64,000 nucleotides of DNA from Pelosinus fermentans DSM 17108 (GTDB lineage Bacteria > Bacillota > Negativicutes > DSM-13327), in NCBI RefSeq assembly GCF_000271485.2, contig NZ_AKVN02000001.1:123501-187500 (forward strand), in the 5' to 3' direction. The notes beneath the pieces are model-generated. The model had not been told where the DNA came from and ran no database searches. It saw only the letters and a list, made by a program, of their open reading frames with translations. The position numbers were made by a program, and so were the translations under genes. Shown piece by piece: positions 25,574 to 36,117 of this stretch; positions within the stretch are counted from its first letter, which is position 1, and every line of letters starts with the position of its first letter.

Positions 25574-26440
25574 ATGAAACTTTCTGATCGATTTAATAAA
25601 GGAAAAACCCTTGTCTCTTTTGAAATTTTTCCGCCAAAACAAACCGTCACCTTAGAATCTATTTTTAAAACAACAGAGGGCTTACAAACCCTCAATCCTG
25701 ATTTTACTAGTATTACCTATGGAGCCGGAGGCAGTGCTTCAGACCGCACCATTGAAACGGCAGATAAAATTAAAAATACGTATGGCGTCGAGGCCTTAGC
25801 TCATTTAACTTGCATCAACTCCCACAAAGATGATATTGATCTAATGTTAAATCAACTGCAAGCTCATAATATTGAAAATATATTAGCTATGCGAGGCGAT
25901 TATCCAATAAATAAAAACAATGATAAAGGAAGAGAAAATACTTATCAATATGCAAAAGATTTAATCGCCCATATTAAATCCAATCATGATTTTTGCATTG
26001 CTGCCGCCGCTTATCCAGAAGGACACCCAGAATGTCCTGATTTGAATACAGATCTTCTTCACCTAAAAGAAAAGGTAAATAGCGGTACAGATTTTCTAAT
26101 TACACAAATGTTTTTTGATAATGCCATTTTTTATGATTTTCTTGACCGAATTAAACAAGTGAATATCACAATCCCTGTCAGTGCCGGGATCATGCCATTG
26201 CTAAATAGCAAACAAGTAGGCAGGATTAAAGGATTGTGCGGTGCTTCTATTCCTAAACCCCTACAAAACATCATTGAAAAATATGAACATTCATCTTTAG
26301 ATTTTGAAAAAGCAGGGATTGAATATGCTTGCAGCCAAATTACAGATTTGGTAGCAAATCAGGTAGATGGTATACATCTATATACAATGAACAAACTAGA
26401 ACAATCCAAAACCATTATTCAACAAACAAATTTGCGTTAA
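25574..26440 (+). CDS. metF: Methylenetetrahydrofolate reductase
   Basis: 288 residues, the size of bacterial MetF. It is a flavin-dependent (beta/alpha)8 barrel that reduces 5,10-methylene- to 5-methyl-tetrahydrofolate for MetH. Seen motifs: FEIFPPK with the catalytic Glu, SITYGAGGS, LAMRGDYP and ITQMFFDN. The ATG at 25574 is 7 bases after GAGG; the GTG at 25562 overlaps that site. First gene of a SAM-controlled operon with the MetH activation gene and metH. No MetV partner is visible nearby, so its electron donor is uncertain. Confidence 0.94.
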   Translation: MKLSDRFNKGKTLVSFEIFPPKQTVTLESIFKTTEGLQTLNPDFTSITYGAGGSASDRTIETADKIKNTYGVEALAHLTCINSHKDDIDLMLNQLQAHNIENILAMRGDYPINKNNDKGRENTYQYAKDLIAHIKSNHDFCIAAAAYPEGHPECPDLNTDLLHLKEKVNSGTDFLITQMFFDNAIFYDFLDRIKQVNITIPVSAGIMPLLNSKQVGRIKGLCGASIPKPLQNIIEKYEHSSLDFEKAGIEYACSQITDLVANQVDGIHLYTMNKLEQSKTIIQQTNLR

Positions 26441-26488
26441 ATATTGCTTATACTTAAAATGTCTTGATACGGTTAAAGGAGGGATACT

Positions 26489-27169
26489 GTGCCAATTTAC
26501 AATCCAACAATCCAAACGCTAGATATGAGTGAATTAAAACGTTATTCAGGTCTTACGAAATGTACTGAATTCCCCCAGCGCTTACTTGATCAAGCTTGTA
26601 CAGAAGCACAGATCATCTCCCAACCAAAAGCAAGCTGGCAGATCTATGATTATGATGCCAGTACTTCTACAATTATGAGCCCTGAACCTTTATCACTTCC
26701 TCCAACCGTTATTAGTAAACACTTGGCGAACTCTTTAAAGGTTGCCGTTATTGCAGTTACCATAGGACCTGATTTAGAGAAGCTCGTAAGTGAATACTTC
26801 AGCAAAAACGAATATACCTTAGGCTTGTTATTAGATGCAGCAGGCACAACGGCTGTAGAACTGGCTGCCGATCAAGCTTGTGAGCTTATTAAGCAGGACG
26901 AAAATAAGCAAGGGTATACCACTCTATTCCGCTTTAGCCCAGGCTATGGACAATGGGATATTAGGGTTCAACCTCAAATCTTAACGTTAGCACATGGGGA
27001 TGAAATTAATATAACAGCCACTTCGGCATGTATGCTTCTCCCCCGTAAATCCATTACAGCTGTGATTGGGTTAACACCAACTGTATCAAACCTCCCCCAT
27101 AAAGAAACAATCGAAGGTTCTAAATGTGATCAATGCCAGCAAATAAATTGTCTATCTAGAAAGGATTGA
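26489..27169 (+). CDS. MetH activation-domain protein (stand-alone vitamin B12-dependent methionine synthase reactivation domain)
   Basis: 226 residues related to the C-terminal AdoMet-binding domain of MetH, which reductively remethylates oxidised cob(II)alamin. The conserved RFSPGYGQWDI (the family RxSPGY motif) is near residue 150, and a Cys-rich tail KCDQCQQINC ends the protein. The start is GTG after AAAGGAGGGATACT. The neighbouring MetH lacks this domain, so the two proteins should work together. The gap to metH is only 4 bases. Confidence 0.87.
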   Translation: MPIYNPTIQTLDMSELKRYSGLTKCTEFPQRLLDQACTEAQIISQPKASWQIYDYDASTSTIMSPEPLSLPPTVISKHLANSLKVAVIAVTIGPDLEKLVSEYFSKNEYTLGLLLDAAGTTAVELAADQACELIKQDENKQGYTTLFRFSPGYGQWDIRVQPQILTLAHGDEINITATSACMLLPRKSITAVIGLTPTVSNLPHKETIEGSKCDQCQQINCLSRKD

Positions 27170-27173
27170 AATT

Positions 27174-29561
27174 ATGATTTATATTTTTGACGGTGCCATG
27201 GGAACGATGTTACAAAATGCAGGATTACCGCCGGGATATTGTCCCGAATTATGGAATCAAGAGCAGCCAGCCGTGATTACGGCTATACATAAAAGTTATA
27301 TCGATAGCGGATCCGATATTATTGAAACAAATACCTTTGGAGCAAATCGGATAAAATTAACCCATTATGGCTTAGAAGAAAAGGTTGCTTTGCTTAATAC
27401 TGCCGCTGTTCAGGCAGCCCGGGCTGCCTGTGGTCCTGATACTAAGATAGCAGGTTCTGTAGGTCCTACAGGTAAATTAATTGTTCCTTTAGGAGATTTA
27501 TCCTTCGATGATGCGTACAACGTTTTTTTTGAGCAAATTTCTGCCTTAGATCAAGCTGGCGTAGATATGATTCTAATTGAAACGATTATTGATATTCAAG
27601 AAATGCGTGCAGCTTTACTTGCAGCAAAAGCTGCTTCTAAAAAACCTGTTATTTGTCAAATGTCCTTTGGTGCTGATGAAAGAACTGTAACTGGTACTGA
27701 TCCCATAACGGCAACGATCATTTTAGAAGCAATGGGTGCTGATATCATTGGTGTAAATTGTTCCTTAGGTCCTGCACAATTACTGCCAATTGTAGAAAAA
27801 ATAGCACAGACTACAAATTGTCCAATCAGTGTTCAAGCCAATGCAGGAATGCCCAGCCTAATCAATAAACAAACTGTTTTTCCCATGCAGCCTGAGGAAA
27901 TGGGACTTTGGGCTAAAAAATTAGTTGCTGCAGGTGCCCGTTATGTTGGCGGCTGCTGCGGCACTACCCCCCAGCACATTAAATCTATATACCAAGCCGT
28001 AAAACATCTCGCCCTATCCGATTTACCCACGGTTCAATCAGCGAAAAAGTCTACCGCCTTAACCAGCCGCAGTAAAACCATTTACCTGGGCGCTGGTCAT
28101 CCCACTGTCATTATTGGTGAACGGATTAATCCTACAGGCCGCAAACAATTAGCAGCCGATATTGCCGCGGGACAATTTATTTCCGTAAAAAAAGAAGCCT
28201 TGTCTCAAGTCCGTGCAGGTGCACACCTTCTAGATGTAAATATGGGGGTTCCAGGAATTGACCAGGCCAAGGCCATGCAGTATGCAATTCAAGAGTTATC
28301 AATGCTGGTAGATGTTCCTTTGGTAATTGATACAACCGATGTAAATGCGTTAGAAGCAGGCTTGAAGGCGTATCCTGGCAGGGCGTTGATTAACTCAGTA
28401 AGTGCAGAACCAGAACGCTTAAAGTCTTTTTTACCTCTGGCCAAAAAATATGGAGCTGCTATCCTTTGTTTACCGATTAGTCCAGCTGGAGTCCCTAAAA
28501 CCGCACAAGATCGGTTAGTAGTAATACAAGAAATTATTCATAAAGCATTTGAAACGGGTCTCAAACCCGGGGATTTTGTACTAGATGCTCTCATCCTAAC
28601 AGCCGCGGCAGATGCCAGGGCTGGTCTTGAAGCTCTTGCCACATTGAAATTGTATCGCCAGCATCTTGGTTACCCAACTACAATGGGTCTTAGTAATATT
28701 TCTTTTGGACTGCCCAGGCGAGATATTATTAATGCAACCTTTTGTGCAATGGCATTAGATGCCGGACTTGATGCGCCCATTCTAAATCCGTATGATCCTC
28801 TCATGCAGCAAACCTTAGCAGCTTCCGCTTTGCTTTTAGGAGATGATCCCAGCGGCAGATCCTACAGCGTAAATTATGCCCCTACTAGTCAATCCGAAGA
28901 AAGAGCTGCCCCTCTTACACCTAAAAACATTATTGAACAAATCCATCTTGCTATTGTATCTGGAGAAAAAGAAGCGGTTGTTCCTTTAGTAGAGCAGGCA
29001 TTAAGAGAAGGACATAAATCCATTGATATTAGTGAGCAAGCATTAACAACGGCCATGAATAAAGTTGGTATCGCTTTTGGCAATGGACAATGTTTTCTCC
29101 CCCAAGTATTATTAGCTGCCGAAAGCATGCGCGCCGCCTTCCTTACAATAAAAAAAGAACTGCCGGCTCATGCAACAACAAGTTTAGGTACTATCATCTT
29201 AGCTACTGTCAAAGGTGATATTCATGACTTAGGAAAAAATATTGTAGCTGCCTTATTAGAAAATAACGGTTTTACCGTAATTGACTTAGGAAAAGATATT
29301 TCTCCTGAAAAGATTGTGGAAAAAGCGCTAGAGCATAAAGCTGATATTGTGGGTCTATGCGCCCTTATGACGACTACAATGCCGCAAATTGACCACACCA
29401 TTGCAGCGTTAAAAGCTGCAGGATGTTCTGCTCAAACCATCGTCGGCGGAGCTGTGCTAACGCAGGAATATGCAAATCAAGCAAATGCAGATTCTTATGC
29501 AGCTAATGGTGTCGATGCTGTAACAATTGCCAAAGGTTTTATGGCTGATAAAGCACATTAA
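27174..29561 (+). CDS. metH: Cobalamin-dependent methionine synthase, lacking the activation domain
   Basis: 795 residues instead of about 1200. Residues 1-285 form the homocysteine domain with Zn ligands in GVNCSLGP and GGCCGTTP. About 305-570 is the pterin-binding (methyltetrahydrofolate) barrel with VIIGERINPTGR. About 585-795 is the cobalamin cap and B12-binding module with the axial histidine in DIHDLGKN. The AdoMet activation module is supplied by the preceding gene. The protein makes methionine from homocysteine in the cytoplasm. A hairpin terminator follows. Confidence 0.94.
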   Translation: MIYIFDGAMGTMLQNAGLPPGYCPELWNQEQPAVITAIHKSYIDSGSDIIETNTFGANRIKLTHYGLEEKVALLNTAAVQAARAACGPDTKIAGSVGPTGKLIVPLGDLSFDDAYNVFFEQISALDQAGVDMILIETIIDIQEMRAALLAAKAASKKPVICQMSFGADERTVTGTDPITATIILEAMGADIIGVNCSLGPAQLLPIVEKIAQTTNCPISVQANAGMPSLINKQTVFPMQPEEMGLWAKKLVAAGARYVGGCCGTTPQHIKSIYQAVKHLALSDLPTVQSAKKSTALTSRSKTIYLGAGHPTVIIGERINPTGRKQLAADIAAGQFISVKKEALSQVRAGAHLLDVNMGVPGIDQAKAMQYAIQELSMLVDVPLVIDTTDVNALEAGLKAYPGRALINSVSAEPERLKSFLPLAKKYGAAILCLPISPAGVPKTAQDRLVVIQEIIHKAFETGLKPGDFVLDALILTAAADARAGLEALATLKLYRQHLGYPTTMGLSNISFGLPRRDIINATFCAMALDAGLDAPILNPYDPLMQQTLAASALLLGDDPSGRSYSVNYAPTSQSEERAAPLTPKNIIEQIHLAIVSGEKEAVVPLVEQALREGHKSIDISEQALTTAMNKVGIAFGNGQCFLPQVLLAAESMRAAFLTIKKELPAHATTSLGTIILATVKGDIHDLGKNIVAALLENNGFTVIDLGKDISPEKIVEKALEHKADIVGLCALMTTTMPQIDHTIAALKAAGCSAQTIVGGAVLTQEYANQANADSYAANGVDAVTIAKGFMADKAH

Positions 29562-29586
29562 CACATATGGCTATCCCATGATCGGT

Positions 29587-29640
29587 AAATTAACTTGTAT
29601 GAAAGCATTTTTTTGCTAATTTCATATAAGTTAATTTTTT
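29587..29640 (+). terminator. Terminator of the met operon
   Basis: AAATTAACTTgTATGAAA (from 29587) pairs with TTTCATAtAAGTTAATTT (from 29620), followed by a T-run. Confidence 0.82.
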
Positions 29641-29747
29641 TATCACAAATGCAGGATTTATGACAAATTATATGGAATTTTATATAAAAATGTCAATTTT
29701 TATTTACGCTTTTATATACATTATTAAATGATAGGTGGTAAAAAGGA

Positions 29748-31025
29748 ATGGATAAAGAGGGAATAATGAGTGAAGCAGCGATTGACGAACTACTAGCTGT
29801 TGCTAATAAAGAATTATTCGCTCCAGAGTCAGCTTCTGCTAACAGCGAAATTGACCAGCTATCAGCCAGTGAAGAAAATGTGTCTCAAGGAATACCTCCC
29901 ACACAAAAAATATCTTTTTTAACACAGCTCTTGCAAGAGTCTCAAATAAAAAGAAAATTAGCTGCTGTTCTTTTGCTATTATGTGTCTGCATCCTGACAG
30001 GAGGATATGTCGGCTATCAAAAGGCACTGCAAACAATAGAGGCACCTCTTCCTCTCGATAAAATAATCCAGCAGGGAATTACTTTCGAAGGGAAAAATCT
30101 CATTACTTATGCAGGGCGTGGTGATAAACCAATTGTCCTCGCTTTTCTTGATGCAGGTATGGACATTAATACAACGCGAAACACTGATGGATGGACAGCT
30201 TTAACAGCGGCCTCTTTTTATAAAAAGCCCGAGATGGTTAAGCTGCTGCTGGAAAAGCAGGCACTTGTTGACATACAAGACAGATCTGGCAGGACTCCCT
30301 TATTATATGCTGCTGCGATGGGAACGGAGGAAATTACCACTCTGTTACTAGAGGCAGGAGCGAACCCTAATACCCAAGACAAAAACGGACGAACTGCACT
30401 TATGGAGGCCTACTCCAAACAAGAAGCAAAAATCGCCGAAATCCTTAAAAGTGCTGGTGCCGATCCTACACTTTCTACTATAGTGCGAAAAGAAGATATA
30501 CCAGATGCTCCAGCATCTCAAGCTAAAAAAGTACCTCAAATCGCCTCTTCCACGATTCCCGATGAGGTTCGAATGACAGTCGGCAAAGCTGGCCTGATAC
30601 CAATTGGTATGCCCTTGGAAGAGGTAAAGAAATTATATCCGGCTCTTACTATGAATGAAATGTATATTGATGGCAGCAAAAAAATCCTTGCAAATATCTT
30701 TTTAGAAAACAACAGTGATCCCTCCTTAGTATTAGAACTTTCAAGAGGAAAATCCCAATTAGTATCAATTATAAACATCTATGATTCCAGATTCACAACT
30801 GATAAAAGCATTACCCTTCACTCTACAGTCGGCGATATCCGAAATCAATATTCGGTAAGCGAGATTCGAGTCATTGACCATTCCTTGTATCTTCTCGTTA
30901 AAAGTACGAAAATGCTGTTCGAACTGGATATCAACGATCCTATGATACCAATTAGCTGGACGGAAAGTGGCAGCCCTGATTCCATACCTTCTGATACTAA
31001 AATAAAACGAGTTATAATGTATTAA
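29748..31025 (+). CDS. Ankyrin-repeat membrane protein with an unrecognised C-terminal domain
   Basis: 425 residues. An acidic cytoplasmic N-terminus (1-60) is followed by a single transmembrane helix at about 66-87. Three to four ankyrin repeats follow (about 120-245; visible TALTAASFYKKPEMVKLLLE, TPLLYAAAMGTEEITTLLLEAGA, TALMEAYSKQEAKIAEILKSAGADP). About 265-425 is a beta-rich domain I do not recognise. The repeats should lie outside the membrane. The ATG at 29748 follows GGTGG; a second ATG six codons on is possible. It is a single-gene unit, convergent with noc, and its stop is inside a long palindrome. Function unknown; ankyrin repeats imply protein binding. Confidence 0.75.
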   Translation: MDKEGIMSEAAIDELLAVANKELFAPESASANSEIDQLSASEENVSQGIPPTQKISFLTQLLQESQIKRKLAAVLLLLCVCILTGGYVGYQKALQTIEAPLPLDKIIQQGITFEGKNLITYAGRGDKPIVLAFLDAGMDINTTRNTDGWTALTAASFYKKPEMVKLLLEKQALVDIQDRSGRTPLLYAAAMGTEEITTLLLEAGANPNTQDKNGRTALMEAYSKQEAKIAEILKSAGADPTLSTIVRKEDIPDAPASQAKKVPQIASSTIPDEVRMTVGKAGLIPIGMPLEEVKKLYPALTMNEMYIDGSKKILANIFLENNSDPSLVLELSRGKSQLVSIINIYDSRFTTDKSITLHSTVGDIRNQYSVSEIRVIDHSLYLLVKSTKMLFELDINDPMIPISWTESGSPDSIPSDTKIKRVIMY

Positions 31026-31069
31026 AAAAGCTAACAATAAATTGTTAGCTTTTTTAATACATTATAACT
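31010..31069. terminator. 29-bp-arm palindromic bidirectional terminator between the ankyrin gene and noc
   Basis: 31010-31038 and 31041-31069 are perfect complements around a 2-base AA loop. The ankyrin stop codon (31023-31025) is in the left arm. The core AAAAAAGCTAACAA / TTGTTAGCTTTTTT supplies U-runs in both directions, so it can terminate both convergent genes. Confidence 0.9.
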
Positions 31070-31087
31070 TTATATCCCATACTGACT

Positions 31088-32014
31088 TTATTTTTTCTTC
31101 GGAATGCGTAAATTAATATGAATAAATTCCTCATCTTGCTCTTGTTTTACTTTAATTTTAAGACCTGTTTTTTTCATTTCCCCTACTACATTGTTAATGG
31201 TATTAATAAAAATACGTACATCGCGAATCACTTTTACAACGTTGCGCTTGGGAGTATTTTTAGCCTCTACTTGTTTGGCGATATCTTCTAAGAACTCTTC
31301 AATCAGCTCTTCTGTCTCTCGCACATTTAACTTCTTTTCACTGATCATTTCCAATACTTCTAATTGCAATCTAGAATCATCTAACTTCAGTAAAGAACGG
31401 GCATGACGTTCCGTTAACTTTTCCCGTGCGATTACCCCACGAACCTCAGGTATCAGTTTTAATAATCGCAATTTATTCGCAATGGTAGATTGATTCTTAC
31501 CCATACGTTTAGCAAGTTCCTCTTGGGTGAAAGCAAAACTTGTAATTAATTGCTGAAAGCCTTCTGCCTCTTCTAAGAAATGTAAATCTTCTCTCTGTAA
31601 ATTCTCAATCATAGCTAATTCAGCCATTTCTTTATCAGTAAACTCTTTTATAATTACAGGTACCTGACTTAAGCCTGCTAACTTTGAAGCGCGCAGACGA
31701 CGTTCTCCCGCCACTAATTCAAAACCATCAGGAATAAGACGCACAATTAAAGGTTGTATAATGCCATACTCTTCAATGGATGATGCCAATTCTTGTAAAG
31801 ATTCTTGACTAAATATTTTCCTTGGCTGAAATGGGTTGGGAACAATTTCAGTAATTTGTACATGCTGTACATTGCCTTCATTCATCCCGTTTTCCATCGT
31901 GCTTAAGCTGATGTCATCCTGCCCATTATCTATATCCCTTGTATTATTGGCTTGCTCTTTAGCAATTTCCGGACGTTCTGAAGTCAGGCCTAATAATCTG
32001 GCTAAATTTTTCAT
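31088..32014 (-). CDS. noc: Nucleoid occlusion / ParB-family protein Noc
   Basis: 308 residues of ParB architecture: CTPase motif GERRLRASK, helix-turn-helix AKRMGKNQSTIANKLRLLKL, and a divergent C-terminal half with basic residues. Position directly after rsmG identifies it as Noc by synteny with Bacillus (gidA-gidB-noc). Noc coats DNA around its own NBS sites and blocks division over the nucleoid. A membrane-targeting amphipathic N-terminus is plausible from MKNLARLLGL. No NBS site was recognised in the window. A second chromosomal ParB is an alternative reading. Confidence 0.85.
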   Translation of the reverse strand: MKNLARLLGLTSERPEIAKEQANNTRDIDNGQDDISLSTMENGMNEGNVQHVQITEIVPNPFQPRKIFSQESLQELASSIEEYGIIQPLIVRLIPDGFELVAGERRLRASKLAGLSQVPVIIKEFTDKEMAELAMIENLQREDLHFLEEAEGFQQLITSFAFTQEELAKRMGKNQSTIANKLRLLKLIPEVRGVIAREKLTERHARSLLKLDDSRLQLEVLEMISEKKLNVRETEELIEEFLEDIAKQVEAKNTPKRNVVKVIRDVRIFINTINNVVGEMKKTGLKIKVKQEQDEEFIHINLRIPKKK

Positions 32015-32098
32015 CTGTACACCGCCTTACCTAAAATAAGCCTTGTCAATAAGGTAATATTCGGCATTTCCACACAAGTTCCTTTTAACATGACTGTA

Positions 32099-32824
32099 TT
32101 ATAATGGATTTTTTTCTGCAATGCCTGGACGCCTAGGATACGCTGGTAATGTTTTTTTTATTTTTCGAATATATACAACTGCCCTTATATCATCAAGACC
32201 TGGCAGCTTAATATTATCAATTTTATCGATTTCGCCGCCAAGCACCCTGAGAGCGCTTGTAGACTCTTTTATTTCTTGACTGTACTGTGACCCCTTAAGG
32301 GCAATAAAAAACCCTCCTACGGCCACAAATGGCAGGCATAATTCAGAGAGGATACTCAATCTTGCTACTGCCCGGGACACGGCCATATCATATACCTCAC
32401 GAAATTGTTTATTTCTTCCACCATCTTCTGCTCGACTGTGGATAAATTCAATATCCGGTATTTCTAATTTTTCGGCTACTTCTTTTAAAAATAAAATTCT
32501 TTTATTTAGAGAATCAAATAACGTCAGTTTTAAATCAGGACGATAAATCTTAAGAGGCAATCCGGGAAAACCAGCTCCAGTACCTACATCAATTATTTTT
32601 GCTCCATTTTTAAAAATAACCTTATCATAACAAGATAAGGAATCAATCATGTGTTTGACAGCCACTTCATTCGGATCGGTAATCGCTGTCAAATTGATTT
32701 TTTGATTCCATTCTATCAATAATTCAAAATACTGGGAAAACCGGGTTAACTGTTCCTCAGTTAAAGATAAAGAATATTCCGTCGCAGCCTTTAGTAACAC
32801 CTCACGAAAGATCAATTGCTTCAT
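32099..32824 (-). CDS. rsmG: 16S rRNA (guanine527-N7)-methyltransferase RsmG
   Basis: 241 residues. The SAM-binding loop [17 protein letters not shown] is at about 75-91, and the [13 protein letters not shown] region contributes to RNA binding. It methylates G527 (E. coli numbering) of 16S rRNA, a site linked to streptomycin sensitivity. The annotated ATG at 32824 directly abuts AGGAGGG, so a TTG at 32815 is also possible. It overlaps the end of mnmG by 23 bases and belongs to the mnmE-mnmG-rsmG-noc operon. Confidence 0.94.
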   Translation of the reverse strand: MKQLIFREVLLKAATEYSLSLTEEQLTRFSQYFELLIEWNQKINLTAITDPNEVAVKHMIDSLSCYDKVIFKNGAKIIDVGTGAGFPGLPLKIYRPDLKLTLFDSLNKRILFLKEVAEKLEIPDIEFIHSRAEDGGRNKQFREVYDMAVSRAVARLSILSELCLPFVAVGGFFIALKGSQYSQEIKESTSALRVLGGEIDKIDNIKLPGLDDIRAVVYIRKIKKTLPAYPRRPGIAEKNPL

Positions 32825-34691
32825 CCCTCCTACGCTTTTGTTCCATATAAATCATTAATATCGAAATATCGGCAGGAGAAACACCGGAAATACGTCCAGC
32901 TTGTCCTATGGATAACGGGCGAATTTCATTCAATTTTTCTCTAGCTTCCACAGCTAAGCCGCTTAGCTGCATATAATCAATATCCTTAGGCAATAATTTT
33001 TCATCTAATCTGGCCGCCCGCTCTACTTGTTCAAGTTGTTTGCTAATATAACCTTCATATTTAGCAGAAATTTCTACTTGCTGCTGTACCGCCGAATCCA
33101 AGAGAGGTACATCAAAATGCTCAGAAATCATGTTATAGTTAATTTCCGTTCTCCGCAGTAAATCATACAGCATAATACCAGTACGCAATTCAACTGTTCC
33201 CATAGCCTGCATCTTTGCCTGTATTTCAGGCGTGGGGGTAATCATTACACTGCGCAGCAGTTTTAAACTTTCTTCAATGGAATCACGTTTACAAACAAAT
33301 TTAGCATATCGTTCATCACTGACTAAACCAATTTTGCGTCCAATTTCCGTTAGACGCAAGTCCGCATTGTCCTGACGCAAAATAAGGCGGAATTCAGCTC
33401 GAGAGGTCATAATGCGATAAGGCTCATTGGTTCCTTTTGTAACTAAATCATCAATCAGCACTCCAATATATCCATCAGAACGAGACAAAATCAGCGGTTC
33501 CTGACCTTTAACCAATAGGGCGGCATTAATGCCAGCTACTAAGCCCTGAGCTGCAGCTTCTTCATAACCTGATGTGCCATTTATCTGACCTGCTGAGAAC
33601 AATCCTTGAACCGTTTTAAATTCTAAAGTTGGCTTAAGCTGGGTAGAATCAATACAATCGTAATCAATCGCATAACCCGGACGCATAATTTTTACATTCT
33701 CCATGCCAGCAATGGTTCGCAGGAATTCATATTGTACATCAATTGGCAGGCTTGTAGACATGCCTTGCACATACATTTCATTAGTATGATGTCCTTCTGG
33801 TTCTATAAATAATTGGTGTGCATTTTTATCGGCAAATCTTACAATTTTTGATTCGATAGATGGACAATATCGCGGTCCAACCCCCTCTACAATTCCCGTA
33901 TACATAGGGGCACGATGTAGATTATTTCGTATGATTTCATGAGTCTTTTCATTGGTATATGTCAGCCAGCAGGGCAGTTGCTTTCTAGTCGTAATTTCAC
34001 TTAAAAAAGAAAAATTATGAACCTCTTCATCACCTGGCTGCTCAATCATCTTAGAAAAGTCCAAAGAACGTTTATCTACCCTTGCCGGGGTACCTGTCTT
34101 AAATCGCATGATACGAATATTTAATTCTTTTAAGGAAGATGTTAAATTTTCAGCAGCTCGCTGACCATTGGGACCGCCTTTATATGCGAGTTCTCCTATG
34201 ATAATTTTTCCGCCTAAATAAGTCCCTGTTGCTAGTATTATACTTTTCGTATAATACATTTCTCCAGTTTCCACTTCAATTCCATATACCTTCTGATCCT
34301 TCGCCAGAATTCTTTCGACCAACACCTGTTTCACATCTAAATTAGGCTGATTTTCAACTGTCTCTTTCATTGTGATATGGTATAAATCTTTATCAGCCTG
34401 AGCTCTTAATGCATGTACAGCTGGTCCTTTTCCTGTATTTAGCATTCTCATTTGAAGACTGGTTTTATCTGCATTAATCCCCATTTGCCCGCCTAATGCA
34501 TCTAATTCTCTCACTAAATGTCCCTTAGCCGGACCACCAACGGAAGGATTACATGGCATAAAAGCAATATTATCTAAATTAATTGTCGTTAACAGCGTTT
34601 GACAGCCCATGCGGGCAGCCGCTAATGCTGCTTCGCATCCAGAATGACCAGACCCAATCACAATTACATCATACTCGCCTGCAATAAACAC
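32802..34691 (-). CDS. mnmG: tRNA uridine-5-carboxymethylaminomethyl modification protein MnmG (GidA)
   Basis: 629 residues. FAD-binding [17 protein letters not shown] is near residue 13. The conserved [17 protein letters not shown] block, the catalytic Cys region (KFKTGTPAR / [17 protein letters not shown]) and the C-terminal helical domain that binds MnmE and tRNA are all present. With MnmE it modifies the wobble uridine of several tRNAs. The start is GTG after GGGAGTGGCAAATT. It lies 14 bases after mnmE. Confidence 0.95.
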   Translation of the reverse strand: MFIAGEYDVIVIGSGHSGCEAALAAARMGCQTLLTTINLDNIAFMPCNPSVGGPAKGHLVRELDALGGQMGINADKTSLQMRMLNTGKGPAVHALRAQADKDLYHITMKETVENQPNLDVKQVLVERILAKDQKVYGIEVETGEMYYTKSIILATGTYLGGKIIIGELAYKGGPNGQRAAENLTSSLKELNIRIMRFKTGTPARVDKRSLDFSKMIEQPGDEEVHNFSFLSEITTRKQLPCWLTYTNEKTHEIIRNNLHRAPMYTGIVEGVGPRYCPSIESKIVRFADKNAHQLFIEPEGHHTNEMYVQGMSTSLPIDVQYEFLRTIAGMENVKIMRPGYAIDYDCIDSTQLKPTLEFKTVQGLFSAGQINGTSGYEEAAAQGLVAGINAALLVKGQEPLILSRSDGYIGVLIDDLVTKGTNEPYRIMTSRAEFRLILRQDNADLRLTEIGRKIGLVSDERYAKFVCKRDSIEESLKLLRSVMITPTPEIQAKMQAMGTVELRTGIMLYDLLRRTEINYNMISEHFDVPLLDSAVQQQVEISAKYEGYISKQLEQVERAARLDEKLLPKDIDYMQLSGLAVEAREKLNEIRPLSIGQAGRISGVSPADISILMIYMEQKRRRDEAIDLS

Positions 34692-34705
34692 AATTTGCCA
34701 CTCCC

Positions 34706-36091
34706 CTATTTACCAATACAAAATTGAGTGAAAATCTGATCAATAATATCTTCCCCCACTGTATCTCCTGTAATCTCCCCTAGCTTGTCCCAACTTTCTT
34801 TTAAATCAATCACAATACAATCCGATGGCATTCCTTCATCAATTGTCGCAATTGTCGCTTCTAAATGATACTTAGCTTGCTCTAATAAATTAGCTTGACG
34901 CAAATTGGTAAGAAACGCTCCCTCTTTTTGAGTAATTTCCCCACCGTACACCATATCCACAATCATCTGCTCCAGTTCTGCTAAGCCAGTACCTTCCATT
35001 ACCGATATCTTTAATACTTTTGTATCTGCTATGTAGGTATATACTTCATCCAAATTTAAAAGGGCCGGCAAATCTGTTTTATTAACTAAGACAATTGCCT
35101 GTTTACCGGAAAGCATCGTTAGTACTTCTCTATCTTCTGCTGATAATGGCAGAGAAGCATCTAATAATAACAAAATTAAGTCCGCTGTCACAACAAATTC
35201 TTTCGCTTTTTCCACGCCCATTTGCTCAATAATATCAGAGGTTTCTCTAATCCCGGCAGTATCTACAATTTTTAAAGGAACACCCGATAGGTTCACGAAT
35301 TCTTCAATCACATCACGGGTTGTTCCTGGAATATCTGTTACAATCGCTCTTTTTTCTTTCAATAAAGCATTTAACAAACTGGATTTACCCACATTGGGTT
35401 TACCAAGAATTACAGTTTCTAATCCTTCCCGCAATATCCTTCCCGTCTCTTTTGTAAGCAATAAATGATTTATATCCGCCAATAACAGCACTACTGCTGC
35501 TCTAACATCCTGAGCGGCTAACACCTCAATATCTTCTTCTGGAAAATCAATGGTCGCTTCTAAATTGGCAATCATTCGTAAGATTTCATATCTCATTTTG
35601 CGTATCTGATCTGATAAGGCACCCGATAAATGTCCCACAGCCATACGAAGAGAAGCATCTGTTTTCGCTCTAATGATATCCATAACGGCTTCCGCCTGAG
35701 ATAAATCCAGTCTGCCATTTAGAAATGCCCGCTTTGTAAATTCACCAGGTTCGGATAATCGTGCACCATACTGCAGTGTAAGTGCCAGAATCTTCTTCAT
35801 TGGTACAGGACCGCCATGGCAGTGAATTTCAACAACATCTTCTCGCGTATAGGATTTAGGGCCATGCATAACAAGTAATAAAACCTCGTCAATAACCAGG
35901 CCATTATCCGGATCTATAATATGTCCATATGCCACTTGCTGTGATGCGATCTGTCCTGCATTCTTCCCATTTATTCCACGAAAAAATGTTTCCGCTATCT
36001 TTATCGTCAAGGAGCCACTCATACGTATAATGCCAATAGCTCCTTCACCTGGAGCAGTAGCGATTGTACTAATCGTATCCTCTGCAAACAC
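34706..36091 (-). CDS. mnmE: tRNA modification GTPase MnmE (TrmE)
   Basis: 461 residues. An N-terminal folate-binding domain, a helical domain, and an inserted GTPase with [14 protein letters not shown] (about 228), [16 protein letters not shown] and NKTD are visible. The invariant C-terminal CIGK, which binds formyl-tetrahydrofolate chemistry partners, ends the protein. K+-dependent GTP hydrolysis drives wobble uridine modification with MnmG. The GTG start follows GGAGGAATAAAA. The leader carries a motif shared with the class II aldolase gene. Confidence 0.95.
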   Translation of the reverse strand: MFAEDTISTIATAPGEGAIGIIRMSGSLTIKIAETFFRGINGKNAGQIASQQVAYGHIIDPDNGLVIDEVLLLVMHGPKSYTREDVVEIHCHGGPVPMKKILALTLQYGARLSEPGEFTKRAFLNGRLDLSQAEAVMDIIRAKTDASLRMAVGHLSGALSDQIRKMRYEILRMIANLEATIDFPEEDIEVLAAQDVRAAVVLLLADINHLLLTKETGRILREGLETVILGKPNVGKSSLLNALLKEKRAIVTDIPGTTRDVIEEFVNLSGVPLKIVDTAGIRETSDIIEQMGVEKAKEFVVTADLILLLLDASLPLSAEDREVLTMLSGKQAIVLVNKTDLPALLNLDEVYTYIADTKVLKISVMEGTGLAELEQMIVDMVYGGEITQKEGAFLTNLRQANLLEQAKYHLEATIATIDEGMPSDCIVIDLKESWDKLGEITGDTVGEDIIDQIFTQFCIGK

Positions 36092-36117
36092 TTTTATTCC
36101 TCCTTATTTTGTATCCG

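Noticed and set aside
31088..32014. Reading this gene as a second parB
   Set aside because: The position directly after mnmE-mnmG-rsmG and the divergent DNA-reading helix fit Noc better. I kept ParB paralogue only as an alternative.
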